Shown here one piece after another: positions 21,905-32,454 of a stretch of DNA of 64,000 bases. Within the stretch, counting starts at the first letter, position 1, and every line of letters starts with the position of its first letter. The stretch covers positions 267,001 through 331,000 of the forward strand of contig JAZGUH010000260.1 in assembly GCA_037893225.1 (NCBI GenBank), read 5' to 3'. Under the pieces are notes generated by a model, which was given only the letters and a program-made list of their open reading frames with translations, was not told the origin of the DNA and searched no databases. Origin of the DNA: Hippasteria phrygiana. Its lineage: Eukaryota; Echinodermata; Asteroidea; Valvatida; Goniasteridae. The position numbers and the translations under genes are program-made.

Positions 21905-23316
21905 GGGCAAGTAAAACGCCGAGTAAAATTTGGACTTTTGGACTTTTCTGATAGTTTAAATACCCTTTTAATTGATGGAGATTAGTTTGCAGACGAGAGG
22001 GATTTTTTTTATTTAATAAAGAGGTTGTTATTCTGAACCATTTATCCTATTTCGCGAAAGCACATTATGTATGTAAATGTTGTACGTGACCCCGTGACGT
22101 ACACGTATAGAGTCGGTTGTAGCCAAACACTATATCGCGTATACATATCTGTATATCGCACATGCACGTACGTACGGACGTGGAGAGAATATTTTGTCGA
22201 CATAACTCCTCCGCATTCCCGTTTATTTTGTCTAATTTTGATATTATTTCAGTATAAACATGGTTCTGAGATAATCATTATGCCTCGATCGTGTGTAGTT
22301 GGGGGTTGCACGAGGAACAGCGACAAAAATCCTGACCTAACCTTCCTGCGATTCCCAGTGCTGAATGGAGTTCAAAGGCGACAGTGGGTCCGCTTAGTAG
22401 ACAATACAAGATCTGATTTTCGGCTGTCAAAATAGTCGAAAATATGTGCAGAACATTTCGCCAAAGACTGTATTGTGATAGTATTAGTATGAAAACCCAG
22501 CTGGGTTTGAAGGCACAATTCCGTTTGAAGGCTGGAGCCATTCCAACTCTAAAGGCACCGAGCATTATTCCAACCCTGTCCCGGACTCACGGGCCCCAGA
22601 CCACCTCGACGTTCCCTGCGGTTGCCGGCTCGAGCAGCCAGAGCCCTGTCCTCCCTGTCCACGTTCGCTTGACTCAACATGCCGGGAGGCGGCCGCGCAC
22701 ATCAAGAAAGCACCTACACGTAACCGTAAACATTTATAGGCTACATGCGATTGAGTCTGGTACCTTATAACATAAATTGTGTGTATAGTTCTGAGAAGGT
22801 GCGGGTCCTTATGAGGGCTGCATAAGCAAAGTCGCCAGACTAGAGTATAGTATCAGCTCACACACAACTCGCCGCGCAGGTCCCAATAAAAGCCGACTGC
22901 AAACAAAGGAAAGTATGACTAACTAACTTTTCAGCAAGAACAAGCCTATACCCCTTTTCAAAATGTGTCTCACAAAGATGTCAACACTTTAAAATATGTT
23001 TACCGTGGTGTTACAACTGAATCATGTGCAAAAAGCACAGCAAGTAATACTAGCCTTAGACAAAAAATACGTACAGACTCTGCGTAAAACATCGTGACGT
23101 AATACAGTGACGTCATATGTTTCTACAAGATACGTCATCACTCGCGCGATACGGCATGCAGTTGACCTCGGCCTTTTCTGAATCGAGTCAAAGTGGCTCA
23201 GAAGGAAAAGGCTCAAAAACAATTTTTTTTCAGACTCATGAAACTTGTTATATTAGTTTTGGAGAGGTATAAACTATCAGAAAAGTCTAAAAAGTACTCG
23301 GCGTTTTACTCGGTCC
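21905..23316 (+). mobile_element. THAP-bearing DNA transposon, P-element-like, degenerate
   Basis: The ends are inverted over roughly 55 bp: the left has AAGTAAAACGCCGAGTAAAA and GACTTTTCTGATAGTTTAAA; the right is the complement, reading AAACTATCAGAAAAGTC and CTCGGCGTTTTACTCGGTCC. Flanks CTTTAAAG (21898-21905) and CTTTTAAC (23316-23323) each differ by one base from CTTTAAAC in the uninterrupted copy, fitting an 8-bp duplication. A THAP domain lies inside, near the left end. P-superfamily elements combine a THAP domain with 8-bp duplications, but no P-type catalytic region is visible in 1.4 kb, so the placement is inference. Confidence 0.7.
22280..22545 (+). pseudogene. THAP zinc-finger domain, broken by stop and frameshift
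   Basis: From the ATG at 22280 the frame reads MPRSCVVGGCTRN, then LTFLRFPVLNGVQRRQWVRL: the N-terminal half of a THAP (C2CH) DNA-binding domain, with both cysteines and the F-x-FP and W positions. An in-frame TAG at 22433-22435 interrupts it. The same frame then gives KICAEHFAKDC, which supplies the last Cys and His. A further shift brings in LGLKAQFRLKAGAIPT, matching the LK-x-x-A-x-P-T end of the domain. The order of pieces is that of one THAP domain of about 90 residues. It lies inside a transposon with inverted ends, so it is most likely the DNA-binding part of a dead transposase. Confidence 0.8.
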
Positions 23317-23338
23317 TTTTAACATGTCAGTGTTACAG

Positions 23339-24005
23339 TATACAAATAATGAATGTTTATGAGTGCGATGGTAAGAATAATTTCATGAGGTGACAGATTG
23401 AATGTTCCATTCCACGAGGCGAAGCCGAGTGGAATGGGACATTTCATCTGTCACCGAATGAAATTATTCTTACCATTGCACGAATGTGAAACATTCATTA
23501 TTTGTTTTATACAACGCCTGAATAAATCCGACAGATTGCATGCATGGATTTCTTGGTGTAACGTTACAACGTGCCGTTTACCTTCTCAGTCCCGCATAAA
23601 ACCGCGACAAAAAATTGTCGAGTTCCGAATCAGTTAAAGCTTCAATTGCTGTTCCTGCGTGTCTTGCAAATTCATCTAATCGCTTCACTGCATATTTGAT
23701 TTGTCTCTTTGTATTTGGAGCGTCAGCATCGCCTACGTCGTCTGTTAGGAGAACAAACCGCGGCAGTTCGGGAAACTCGGCCGCCATGTTGTGTGAATGA
23801 CAGCCCTGTTGTAGCGCCACCATAGTGACCGTGAAATTAGGGAAGTTCTTTTGGTTCTATCAATGCGCGCGCACCGTTTGATAGAACCATGTGATAGAAC
23901 GTTTTGGGCGGTGCGGGTTCGCGTCGTGTGATGGGTCGAATAATTCAATGCACGTGATCGACGATCCACCAATCGGATGGCTGGGATTTATTCAGGTGTT
24001 GTATA
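23339..24005. mobile_element. Foldback plus Crypton-like composite element, copy 1
   Basis: The left 180 bp is a foldback: AAATAATGAATGTTT near the start is inverted at AAACATTCATTATTT, with a central hairpin around GGCGAAGCC. The right part begins TTTTATACAACGCCTGAATAAATC and ends GATTTATTCAGGTGTTGTATAA, its inverse, and carries a partial gene on the minus strand. A second copy is at 57263-57988 and an inverted partial copy at 62335-62601. Outer ends TATACAA and TTGTATA are inverted. Confidence 0.75.
23582..23823 (-). pseudogene. First-exon-like fragment resembling KIAA1958/Crypton N-terminus
   Basis: The minus strand encodes about 80 residues: a start MVALQQGCHSHNMAAEFPEL, then NTKRQIKYAVKRLDEFARHA and IEALTDSELDNFLSRFYAGL. 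The NTK-x-x-x-x-x-x-V-x-x-x-x-x-F and L-x-x-x-ELD-x-x-L-x-x-F pattern recalls the N-terminal region of KIAA1958-like proteins, known relatives of Crypton tyrosine recombinases. The frame runs into AG|GTAAAC at 23582, a plausible splice donor, immediately after the LSRFYAGLR segment. No recombinase catalytic region follows within the element. The copy at 57263-57988 encodes the same exon in a more decayed form. I treat it as a captured or deleted transposon exon rather than a working gene; family assignment is from memory of the motif. Confidence 0.55.
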
Positions 24006-24095
24006 ATATTTGCTAACACGCTATAAAATACTAACCCCGAAATCCATTTTTTTCTTAAAATTACAGCAAAAGCAAATAGTGTATACTACCTTTAA

Positions 24096-24967
24096 GGGCC
24101 CCTGATTGTATAGGAGCAGAACGAATAGGAATGTGGAGAGAACAGATACAGCTTATATCATGATAAAAGGACTATTGAACAAAAACCAGTAGGGGTTTCA
24201 TGAAGTTGCGCATTGGGTATGTGGGGGTGGATGGACCGATGTTTATTTTACCGACGATTAATCTCCATCGATGTCAGTTCAGCGACGAGGCGCCGGCCAG
24301 AGTCCGGATTCGTGACTGGAGAAATGCAGGCTTCATACGATCATCAATTAACCGAGATGCAAACCTGCAACGCGGACAGATACTGGTGTTTTGAATCTGA
24401 TTTTAGCCTTCTGTGATATGTAAAGGTTGGTGGGTGGGGTTGAGTAATAGATAATGACATCCCCACGATCCCCCAAAATCTGCTTATAAAATAGGCTATA
24501 CATGCAATTATATTTATAACACAAAGGCTAATGGGGTGTGTCGTATAAATGACCATACGAGGTCCCGATGACTTGCATTGCGGGGGGGGGAGGTATCCCC
24601 CCTTCGATCGCGACTGAACAGTGATATTTATATTTATCGAATTAGACACACGCGAGGATAATTATTAGTGCAACATTTCATTCCAAGAAAAGCTTTCCGT
24701 ATGATGTACTATACGCTTCGTGTTCTGTGATTATAGTTTCTATGTACAAGGTCACTGAAGCGATGACCACCCCAGTTTTCACCCCGCGTCCGAAAACATT
24801 GCATTGCACTGAAAACGGTGTATCCGATTTTATAAGATAAATAAAAGCACACAAATGCAATCCGATACCATCGGCCGGGCCTTTATGTTACACAAACTCC
24901 TTGTTGTTACATTAGATGTATGGTTAACCATGTTGAAATACAAAGTAAACGCGCCAAATTAATATAG
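24096..24967. other. No gene recognised
   Basis: Overlapping short frames at 24200-24416 (plus) and 24344-24649 (minus) have no recognisable domain. One short G run lies at 24581-24590. Confidence 0.5.
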
Positions 24968-26293
24968 GTTTTCCCGGCCAATTTAAACAAAAATTCATTC
25001 AATTTAATACACGGCTCATTCAATTGCGTTTGAAAATGAATGCTCCGTTGCATCAGCATTCAACAGTCAAAAGGAGTAATTCCATTTCAGAAGTTAGCAT
25101 TCACTGGCCAAATAAGATCATTCAAATTGATGAGGTCGCAAAGACCATTCAATTTCGTAAAAGCCAGCAGCAAGAGGCTGGTCAACCATTCAATTTCATC
25201 AATTGGCAAACATTTTTAAAATGTTTACATTCAAATTCGTTTCTATGGTATGTGATTTCTGATTCGTATTTACCTATATAAAGGCAGATATTCTGAGAAT
25301 AATTCATTTCCACACTAATTCTGCGTTATTTACCTTTAAGTAGAGCGATTTTGAACGAAAAGATGGCTGCCCGTGGTCAGTACAGAAGAGTGAATAATTT
25401 AGATAGGGGGAGGCTGATTAAAGCATTTGAGAACAACCACGCTGACTACCGAGAATTAGCAGACACTCTTGGCATCAAGAGATCTACTGTAAGGTCAATA
25501 GTGGCAACATATTTGTGTACCGGTCGTTACGAAAAGTTGCCGAAATGAGCACACAACACCAAGGTTGATCAGGAAATGCGAGATGAGCTTGAGCGATTGC
25601 TGGACGACAACCCTCTTCTAACTTCTAAAAGATGAAAGATGAGCTCGACGTAATCTACCAGACAAACCAAATGTGTCTCCCAGCACCATTGGTAGAACCC
25701 TGGACGGCATGCACATGACCCTTAAACTTTCAGAGGACGTGCCTGATGTCCGCAACTCGCCAAAGGTACTTGACATGCGTGTAGAGTACGCGCAGTGGTT
25801 TATGCATTATGGAGTTGTCGGCCACTGCGTATTCCTTGACGAAACTGGCTACAACATGGACACAAGGCGCTCTTTTGGGAGAGCCCCTCGCGGTATCCCA
25901 GCGAGACGCGTTGTACACGCTCAACGTGGACGCAACTGAAACGTGACATTTGCAGTTTACGGGGAGATTGGCCTTGTACAGCACCGGATAGCATTTGAGA
26001 CTGTTACAAGAGACACATTTGAAGAGTTTCTGGCCGACACAGCCCGTGAGTGTGAAAACATGTTCCCTGCAGATGAACCGGTCTCTAATTTGTACGACAA
26101 TGCCAGACCCCATGTGCGTGCCCAGCTCCCAGCAGGAATCAACCAGCAGATCCAGTTGAAACGGTTACCACCATATTCACCATTCCTGAACATGACAGAA
26201 ATGGCCCATTCGTCATTCAAAGCTGGCGTGAAGAGAAATCTGGCCCTCCCAGAATGGCAGCTACACAGACCTGTGCAAACGATCACACATTAA
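24968..26293 (+). mobile_element. Tc1/IS630-type transposon relic next to a GTTTTCCCGGCCAATTT end
   Basis: The left boundary GTTTTCCCGGCCAATTT is the same terminus that is seen inverted at both ends of the element at 61034-62056. From 24985 to 25230 the word CATTCAA(TT) recurs at least eight times, a subterminal repeat pattern. A transposase pseudogene follows at 25363-26293. I could not find the matching right end downstream, so the terminus and the transposase may belong to different elements. Confidence 0.5.
25363..26293 (+). pseudogene. Tc1/mariner-IS630 type DDE transposase, disabled
   Basis: The N-terminal part, from MAARGQYRRVNNLDRGRLIK through YRELADTLGIKRSTVRSIVA, is a helix-turn-helix DNA-binding domain. 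The catalytic part shows the three acidic positions in context: FLDETGYN (first Asp), NLYDNARPHV (second Asp) and LPPYSPFLNMTEMAHSSFK (final Glu), spaced as in DD34-36E enzymes. The gene is broken by stops at 25546-25548 and 25937-25939 and by a frameshift between about 25560 and 25670, where LPDKPNVSPSTIGRTLDGM resumes in another frame. Otherwise the length (about 310 codons) is that of a complete enzyme, so inactivation is through point changes and small indels rather than a large deletion. Confidence 0.85.
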
Positions 26294-29200
26294 GACTATG
26301 GCGAAACATTTTGTTTTCATTTCAAACTTATCACCATAACTTTTCAAACTTTACTTAACAGTCTTCCAGATACAGGGTACAGGCTTTAACTTTAATCATG
26401 GGGTAACAAAGCAAAAGGAACAATTATTGCAATTAAGACAAAACACATGACGTAAATGAAATGCAAAAACACAATATACGATGCCGTCTTGTTTTTGCAT
26501 CGCAAAAAATCTCGGCAACATTAATGATTTCGCTTTCATTTTGTGAAGGAATAAGACCCATTGAAACAACAAAAAATAAAGAGAAGTCTTCTGTTTTTAG
26601 TTGTTACATGTATATCTTTTGGATTTTCTTAACCGCGATATAATATCAACAATTAGAAGAAATTCATGAACGAAAACCTCCATAGACTAGATCCATCGGC
26701 ACTTTATTTAAAGTGTTTTTTGTTGTGCCCATTTTAGTATCGACAAACAACTCGTGACATACTGTTTTGTCATGATTTAAATTGTTTCTACGCACGACCC
26801 GCATTTCACCATATAATTTCATTACCAAATGCACTTGGCTTTCCGGTGTGGAGGAGCAATCAGTAAAAACGCATCACACAAGGACCCAAATGAAATGTGT
26901 GTGGCAAATCAGATTTTGCCATCCGACGACTAATCCATGTGGAGTTTAATTCAGAGTGTCCAAAAATATATTACATTCCAATGTGGTGGAAAAGTACACA
27001 TAACAACGTCCACCTTTGATGTGGTAGCGTCTGTACAGTTGCCATTAAATTTGGTTCATTACCAGAAGAATGTTATTAAATTTGGTTCATTAAATGCCAG
27101 AAAAAAATTACGAGGATTGTTTTTACATTAATTGTCACGGAGAAAAAACAGTTACTCTAAAAGTTTGCAAATTTCTAATATTCAACATGCATAAATTGTA
27201 AAGGCTAAGTTTAAGTAACAAAATCACTACGAAGGTAACATGTGACTGGATATTGGTATCCTTCTAAAACGTATTTCATTAGGACCCTATTAATTATTAT
27301 TTAAATTGAAATAACTTTAGTTTTTTATTAAGAACTTAGACAGAGTTACTTTCCAAATGAGGGCAACAACAATAAAAGCAAGATAATCAAACAATTACAA
27401 TAGGAAAATCAACCCAAAACATTACCCAAATTATCACAAAATGACCTTCTGACATCACTTGAATTTTTTTTTAGTGCCCGAACTTATTTATTAATTCAAC
27501 AAAGGAATATTGAGGAATGAATAACAATTTCACTATAATACACAATCTTATTATATACAATGCATACGAGCTACTGGAATTAGAACAATGGCTTAATGAT
27601 ACCTTAAGTATTTGTTTTAATAATATTTTTCCCAAGGATAGGCTGTAATTAAAGGGCATGTTTTGTTATTTGAAAGTGAAAGTACAAAGCGTCTACTTAC
27701 AGAGGAACAAAGACACGACCTCGATGTGACATCAGATGCACTTACACTTCAGGCAAAATGAAAAATAGAAAATGTTTTGCTTCATGTCAATTTCCAAAAA
27801 CGAAAGGAAGCCCTGTTTTTTACTTTTATTCTTAGGTCATGGTAGGCAATATTCTCCCAATATTTTCCTATTTTTCAAGATGGCTGATATTGTACTCCTG
27901 TAGTCCCCAATCGACTTTTCCTGTCTTTCCTTTGCCTGGGATGCAGCTGGATTTCGTAGTGTATCTTGTGCCTGTGCACTTCTACTAACCTACGAACGAA
28001 CGAACGAACTCCAGTCAACCTATGGGCAATACACGTCGTAGGCCTACATTGTGATACTCGCTGTTACTGATAACCAGTGATGTGGCCAAGGGCAGTAGGC
28101 TGGTTCCAAGTACACACAGCATTTACACTGCCCATTCACCCTGCATACTAGCCCACAGCGCCACCACAAAGCTAATACGTATCGCTGATTGGCCAGCAAT
28201 AAACATCTACACGATGACGTCGTGTCAAATCCAGCTGGCTGCCCATATAGAAGGCATGCTAAAAATCGTGAAAAAAATATAGTTTCGCAATGTCAGTGTA
28301 TTACGGATTGAAAAATCGGAAGGGTCGATCTGAAGAGTTCAGGAGACGGCAAAAATACGGGTCCACCTAGACAACTAAAACAAAAATAGCGTGGATTGTA
28401 TCGAATTTTTTTCTGTGGCGAGTTGAAGTGCGGTTTCGCGAAAGGGAAGAAAATATTGCTTATTTTTACCACTTTCACTCAAACTGGTAATTAATTAAAT
28501 AATTGTCTAGGAAGCTTATTTATTCAGGATGTTTTTGTACATAACTTTTCTATTTAGCGTAATTATTCGTCGCAAGTTTGCGTCATTCGTAAGATGAGTC
28601 CTTTCTGATCGGTCAATGTTTTGTGCTATACGTAAAATGTGTGCATGGGCAGGCAAAATCAATTTATTCTGATTTCCCTGGGAAAAATACGATCAGATGT
28701 TGAATATTGATCAGGAAATACATATTTATTTCAAATATTTTAGATTTATTCTTTCAATTTGTATAAAATCAGCCAGTTTATCGCGAAGTTCGAGCGATGA
28801 CTCGCAGGTGCCATATTCGAAATTCTACGATGCTACATCTAGATGACAAGAACTTGTGCTGCACTCATCCCCGGGCCCGGCCCGGCCGATATAAATTGTA
28901 AACCTCGTTCGCTAATTATTTGGACCAGCTTTGCGATTTTTAGCACGCTTCGCACGAAGGCCGCGAAGGTCACTTCCGAGTCAATTTTCTGTGAACACTA
29001 GCGGTCGCTGTGTACCAATGCAGGGTGTAACTGCTGTTTTAAGCCGGGCTGTCTTGAGTGTCTTGCTTCTCATTCACCTTCCTTTACAAAAATATCGCCA
29101 TCGAAAAAATTGTATTTTTTAAATTTAGCTCTAATTTTTTTCCTAATGATTGCCACAAAATTGTTTCATAATTGTTTCATATTTGTACGAGTACACCGAG

Positions 29201-29396
29201 TGTCACTAGTCCGTATGTGTGTTAGATTTTCAGAAGTGAGAGGTCAATTTTTTGGCACGATATTTCTCCTTTACATCGGGCGATTTATCAGTTTCCTCAA
29301 ATTGATATGCTAGTAATAACTTTAAAAAGGCATTTTTCGGGGGTGATTTTCTTAAGAAATAAATGTACCAAAAATAATTGCAATTTTTAAAATCTT
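26294..29396. other. No gene recognised (3.1 kb)
   Basis: The stretch is very AT-rich. A near-perfect direct duplication of TTAAATTTGGTTCATTA occurs at about 27044 and 27075, and CGAACGAACGAACGAACT at 27992-28010. No protein domain, RNA gene or transposon terminus is recognisable, including in the frames at 27471-27659 and 28931-29313. Confidence 0.5.
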
Positions 29397-29533
29397 TACA
29401 CGTTAATTTTCCTATTCAAGGTCTCCGGATGCGCGCCACCAAAGGTGAACTTTCAGACTCTATAGAGCCTGAAAGTTCACCCCGCCCCCTGTGGCGCGCA
29501 TCCGGAGACCTTGAATAGGAAGATTAACGTGTA
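29397..29533. repeat. 137-bp imperfect palindrome
   Basis: Outer arms TACACGTTAATTTTCCTATT and complement, then GGTCTCCGGATGCGCGCCAC and complement, pair with small bulges; an inner hairpin GGTGAACTTTCAG...CTGAAAGTTCACC closes on CTCTATAGAG. It is likely a foldback element. Confidence 0.85.
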
Positions 29534-29696
29534 CAATCTATTTTTATTTATTGAAATTAACCCACTGAAATGGCCTTTGCAAAATTGTTCGTACCATATC
29601 AATTTGTGCTAAAAAATGACTTCAAACTACCGGAAATCTGTAGAACGCATACAGTTAAGTATAATTTGTATGGTATGGGTGCACGTACGTAAGTAC

Positions 29697-30113
29697 GAAC
29701 TATTCAGAATGTTAATGTTAATCCTGTTTTGGTTTTGGGGGTTTGGGGTTTTATTGGTTATTGGCTTTTTTGTTTTAATTCTCTTTTTTTTTTTTTGGGG
29801 GGGGGGGGTTCTTCCTTTTGTATATGTATTTGTTATTTGTTATTTATTTATATTTATTTATTTACGAGTTTTTTTCACAATTTTATTTGAGTAGGAACTA
29901 TTCAGAATGTTAATGGTAATCTTTTTTTGGTTTTGGGGGTTTGGGGGTTTGAGATTTTATTGGGTATTATTATTATTTTCCTTTTAGTTTTTTGTGTATT
30001 TTTTTAGTTTTTTTTTTTTTGGGGGGGGGTTTCTTTCTTTTTTATATGTATTTGTTATTTGTTATTTATTAATATTTATTTATTGACGATTTTTTTTTCC
30101 ACAATTCTATTTG
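29697..30113 (+). repeat. Tandem duplication of a 200-bp T/G-rich unit
   Basis: Two head-to-tail units, 29697-29894 and 29895-30113, each open with GAACTATTCAGAATGTTAAT, continue through a TTTTGGGGGTTTGGGG tract, a long T then G homopolymer, and TATGTATTTGTTATTTGTTA, and close with CACAATT(T/C)TATTTGA. They differ by small indels in the homopolymers. Non-coding. Confidence 0.85.
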
Positions 30114-30436
30114 AAGCTAATGACATTAAATTCCACGCAAAATATTTCTTCGGGTGGTTAACGTTAGAAATCATTCTACCAAAAATTATAGCAAGTGAAA
30201 GAGCAATGTAATGTAAAATGTCCACAGGCGGGCTGTGCGAGGTCTCCGGAATCCCGCCGCGTGACCTTTTACTCTCAGGCTGAGTTCGGGCGGTCTGTTC
30301 TTAATACGAGTTCACCTTTTCTTGCGCCCGAACGGCGGGAACGCGACCCGAGAACATTGCACTCGGAACAAGATTACACACCACCTACCAGTCGAGGGTT
30401 TACAAAAACATGACGTAATTTGACGCAACGTACGTA

Positions 30437-31501
30437 GGGCCTGTTTGTTTCACACAGATCCGGATCGCGATCAGTGACCCGGAGCGTCGAAAGCTGTTCC
30501 GGATCACGTTTTTAGGGATCCGGCTCGTGAGGTGGGTTTGCAAGGTCCAAAATGGCGACGTGCGAGACGGACAGAGAGAAAAGTGAATTTTTTTTTCGTA
30601 GATTTGAAGCATTTAATGAGCTTGTGTGACAATATTTAGTCATAATTCTTTTACAATGTATTTTTGTTATTAAAGCTATGTGCGATTTATTTACTTTTTC
30701 TGGAAATACCAGATAGTTTATCATAAAAATAACCCTTCTGCTTGCAAAATCTGAAGCAGACGACATTTGTCGCGTCGTACAAATTCTCCCAGCATGCAAC
30801 ATATAGCGAGAGGGCGCCCTAAAGGATTCGCGATCCTGGAGCAAGTTCGATCACGGACTACAGTTAACCATTATTATACGACTAACTCTGATCGAACGCA
30901 CGCTAGTCGACGATGGTTGGACTAGTCTAGTCGACAATTCGCGACCAGCCTACCGCGGTTGGTCGCATCGCTGGTAACCAATAGCCGTTTTAATAGCACA
31001 GTGCAGAGAGGACCAGTTATCAGAAAAAAATCGGAAAAACAAAAGATGTAGGTCCTGAATAAATATTCAGCAGCAGTGAACGATCATTTCATTTTCCCTA
31101 TTGCTTTTTTTGTTACTTTGTCTTTCTTTGAAAAAATATAACAGAGTAAAAAGAAAGGGAAGCAAAAACCATAAACTATTTTTTGCCCCCCCCCCCCCCC
31201 CTAAAACAAAATTGTGTTCTGGATCCGGCCTTGGGTAGGCCTATTATTCGTCCACAATCGTCTGAGGCACACGTTGCCACTTGTGAGATATGTTTATATG
31301 CTGAGCAAATATCGTCCGTGTCGTTTTCATCTATGAACTCGTCCAAAAACTGGCATGACAAGAGTCGTTCGCACTTCAACTTCAGTGCGCATGCGCTACG
31401 TACGTCACAAACTAACCACCAGTTAACCATTGGTCCTTGATCGAACTTGCTCTTCGTCCGGCTTTGGATCACCTCCCGATATGTGTGAAACAAATAGGCC
31501 C
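30437..31501. mobile_element. Harbinger-like DNA element with GTA target duplication
   Basis: The ends GGGCCTGTTTGTTTCACACA and TGTGTGAAACAAATAGGCCC are inverted with one difference. GTA sits on both sides (30434-30436, 31502-31504), a 3-bp duplication as made by PIF/Harbinger and related elements. A second inverted pair, GAGCAAGTTCGATCA, lies near 30837 and 31440. A poly-C relic of the GGATCC-type MITE (31187-31235) is nested near the right end. The frame at 31176-31580 (minus) runs across the right terminus and is not a credible transposase. Confidence 0.65.
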
Positions 31502-31903
31502 GTAGAAGACAACCAAAGATGGCGGATGATCTGACGAAGCATAACAAGTCAGCGTACAATTGCCTAAAATTCCCTTCCATACGTTTTGAAAATATAGCTA
31601 TATCTGAACAAACTAGGGGAAAATGCAGTCGAAATATTGTGCTTACGTTAAATTATTTTATGTCTAAAATTCAGGTTTTTGAAACGATCGCTTGAATAAC
31701 GTACATGGGCGCAGCCATTACATTTTGCGTGGTTACCAACGATAAATGGCGCTCTTGCAATGCCATCAGACGTTCTTGGGCGTTCGAGTGGCTGGAACAC
31801 GAATTGAGCAAACAAGAAATGTGTTTCTTTTCGGTCTTTTGTTAGAAAGGAAACACTTTCCTTTCGGTTCGTAAGCAATTATAATGGGTGAATAACCTGC
31901 CTG

Positions 31904-31938
31904 GGCAATCATGCATTGCCTAGGCAGGTTATATAAGG
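31904..31938 (+). promoter_or_regulatory. Inverted repeat abutting a TATA-like box
   Basis: AACCTGCCTGGGCAA and TTGCCTAGGCAGGTT form a 15-bp inverted repeat (one mismatch, 7-base spacer), directly followed by TATATAAGG. The arrangement resembles a dimer-binding site next to a core promoter, but no downstream gene is recognised, so function is a guess. Confidence 0.35.
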
Positions 31939-32270
31939 TGTTGTATTTTGCGTTTTGTTCATTCGGCTTCCTGTCACACAACGGCAAACACGCCGAGTTT
32001 ACTGCTTTAGATATTGGGAGCATATTCATTGCCGAACAGTCGGTTTGCATTATAGTTCGAGTGACCTGGGCACTTTTGAGTCATGCCTACTCCCAGACAC
32101 GTCCTCTCACCTAGTTTTTTCCCCACGGGTTTTTTTTATCTAGGCAAGCGCAGGGGTTGCGTGTGTGCTGACTCTTTAGGACTTTATTACTAGGTCCGCT
32201 ACGAAATTTGTAGCAGGCATATCCGTTATCAAACCGATAGCGTACCAAGGTCGTGATATCGCCATTGTGT

Positions 32271-32454
32271 GGAGCTTGGCTTTCGCATTAATCCACCATT
32301 GACTTGGAGCTGGGAGCTTTAGTCTGGTGACTGTGTTTGTCCTATTGACGAGTAATTGGCTTGGAGCTTGGCTTTAGCATTACTCCACCATTGACTTGGA
32401 GCTGGGAGCTTTAGTCTGGTGACTATGTGTGACGTATTGATGAGTGCTGAGCCT
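32271..32454 (+). repeat. 92-bp direct tandem duplication
   Basis: Two adjacent units start GGAGCTTGGCTTT(C/A)GCATTA and share CCACCATTGACTTGGAGCTG and GGAGCTTTAGTCTGGTGACT. The last 25 bases diverge. Non-coding. Confidence 0.85.

Larger units (their letters stand above)
21741..24095 (+). mobile_element. TTAA-ended element, copy 2 (host of two nested insertions)
   Basis: The left end TTAAAGGTAGTATAC and the right end GTATACTACCTTTAA are inverted copies. Parts that align with 44097-44500 are 21741-21904, 23317-23338 and about 24006-24095. Between them lie a THAP-bearing transposon (21905-23316) and a foldback/Crypton-like composite (23339-24005). In the uninterrupted copy the same blocks are adjacent. 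Confidence 0.8.

Noticed and set aside
31176..31580. 134-codon minus-strand frame as a Harbinger protein
   Set aside because: It crosses the element's right terminus and the poly-C relic, and has no MADF/Myb or DDE motif.
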